A model generated the notes under the pieces. That model was not told where the DNA came from, did not search any database, and worked only from the letters and a program-made list of their open reading frames with translations. A DNA stretch of 6,627 nt, taken from positions 1 through 6,627 of the forward strand of contig ONQU01000091.1 of NCBI GenBank assembly GCA_900320035.1, in the 5' to 3' direction. A program made the position numbers and the translations under genes. The stretch is from an uncultured Rhodospirillaceae bacterium. GTDB lineage: Bacteria; Pseudomonadota; Alphaproteobacteria; RF32; CAG-239. Below, one piece after another: positions 6,029 through 6,627 of the stretch (position 1 is the first letter of the stretch; each line of letters opens with the position of its first letter).

Positions 6029-6057
6029 TTGACAAATATAAGACAAAGTGTTAGATT
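6029..6057 (+). promoter_or_regulatory. Predicted promoter of the right-end gene
   Basis: A perfect -35 TTGACA (6029-6034) is followed by an optimal 17-base spacer and TAGATT (6052-6057), a 4/6 -10 match. It lies in a very AT-rich gap between the small membrane protein and the partial gene, and predicts a leader of about 33 bases. Confidence 0.6.
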
Positions 6058-6096
6058 TTAGCTAATTACTTTATTATTAATTTTAAAAAAATAATT

Positions 6097-6627
6097 ATGA
6101 GCAAAAAAGAAAAATTGGCTGCTTTCAAGGCACGCCTCAAGGAGAAAAATGTAACCGATGGTGCTTTCCGTAAGTATGTGGCTGAATACAGCAACCTGCT
6201 GTTTTATCGCCAGCACCAGGAAGCACAGTTAAGTTCGCATGCTCAGCACATTAAGATGGCTGAGTTGCGCGATGAGAATAATCTTAGGATTCTCAACATC
6301 TATCAGCTGATGCAAAAACTGGCCAGCGGACAGAAGGTCAATCTGATGGTTTATCCTGAGGTTGACAAGCAGCTCAACTTAGTTGGGAACTATCGAGTCG
6401 GTAAGTACAGAAACGATTTGCCACCGGTAGAGTTTCCTAACAGGAAAAAATCCTTGCAGCCCATCGGTAAAATCACCGTGTGGCAAGAGCCGCTTAAGGA
6501 CGAGAACGAAATTGATCGTCCAAATCTGACGTTAGAGCAGATTATCACTCAGATTCCGCAAGGGTTAGTTGACCGAACCAAGGCTGTGTGTCTCCTTTCA
6601 GAAGAACAGAGTTTGTTTGAAGACGCC
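6097..6627 (+). CDS. Unrecognised soluble protein, 3'-truncated by the window
   Basis: An open frame of 177 codons runs from ATG 6097 to the last base with no stop. The protein begins MSKKEKLAAFKARLKEKN and is highly charged and Gln-rich up to about residue 80, compatible with helical or coiled-coil structure. No signal peptide, TM segment or known motif is seen. ATG 6097 is the only usable start: the frame meets TAG at 6052 with no other start between, and no SD is visible in the A/T-rich leader. GC is about 47% by hand count against about 35% in tag. Glutamine codons are 11 CAG to 3 CAA, and CTG and AAG are common, unlike the CAA/AAA/TTA-rich neighbours. This fits a highly expressed or laterally acquired gene. 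Coding is likely; function is unknown. Confidence 0.8.
   Translation, partial: MSKKEKLAAFKARLKEKNVTDGAFRKYVAEYSNLLFYRQHQEAQLSSHAQHIKMAELRDENNLRILNIYQLMQKLASGQKVNLMVYPEVDKQLNLVGNYRVGKYRNDLPPVEFPNRKKSLQPIGKITVWQEPLKDENEIDRPNLTLEQIITQIPQGLVDRTKAVCLLSEEQSLFEDA

Overview
The window looks like chromosomal DNA of an AT-rich alphaproteobacterium, probably a little-studied host- or gut-associated lineage. The support is the alphaproteobacterial style of NusG and SecE, Shine-Dalgarno (SD)-led genes, a Gram-negative prepilin whose processing motif (G|RSMIE-MLG) I recall from gut alphaproteobacterial genomes, and hand-counted GC of about 35-42% in most genes. The taxonomic call is inference. No phage, transposon or CRISPR array is visible.

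Layout: (1) 1-122: tRNA-His(GTG) with an encoded G-1 and CCA, followed by a rho-independent terminator. (2) 233-931 (+): a stand-alone type IV prepilin-like protein. (3) 936-2757 (-): a ugd-pgpA operon (UDP-glucose 6-dehydrogenase, then phosphatidylglycerophosphatase A), converging on the pilin gene with only 4 bases between the stop codons. (4) 2758-2979: a divergent promoter region. (5) 2980-3734 (+): secE-nusG, closed by a clear terminator; the usual following rplK-rplA genes are absent. (6) 3810-5565 (+): tag (3-methyladenine DNA glycosylase I) and a four-TM membrane metallophosphoesterase, 13 bases apart. (7) 5645-6004 (+): a small three-TM protein of unknown function. (8) 6097-6627 (+): the 5' part of an unrecognised gene running off the window, with markedly higher GC and different codon choice from its neighbours, behind a consensus -35 element.

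The genes are mostly housekeeping functions: translation (tRNA-His), protein export (SecE), transcription elongation (NusG), alkylation repair (Tag), phosphatidylglycerol synthesis (PgpA) and sugar-nucleotide supply for surface polysaccharide or lipid A modification (Ugd). The least explained parts are the solitary pilin with Arg at +1, the membrane phosphoesterase and small membrane protein pair, and the compositionally distinct partial gene at the right end. I see no clear evidence of a new multi-gene system.
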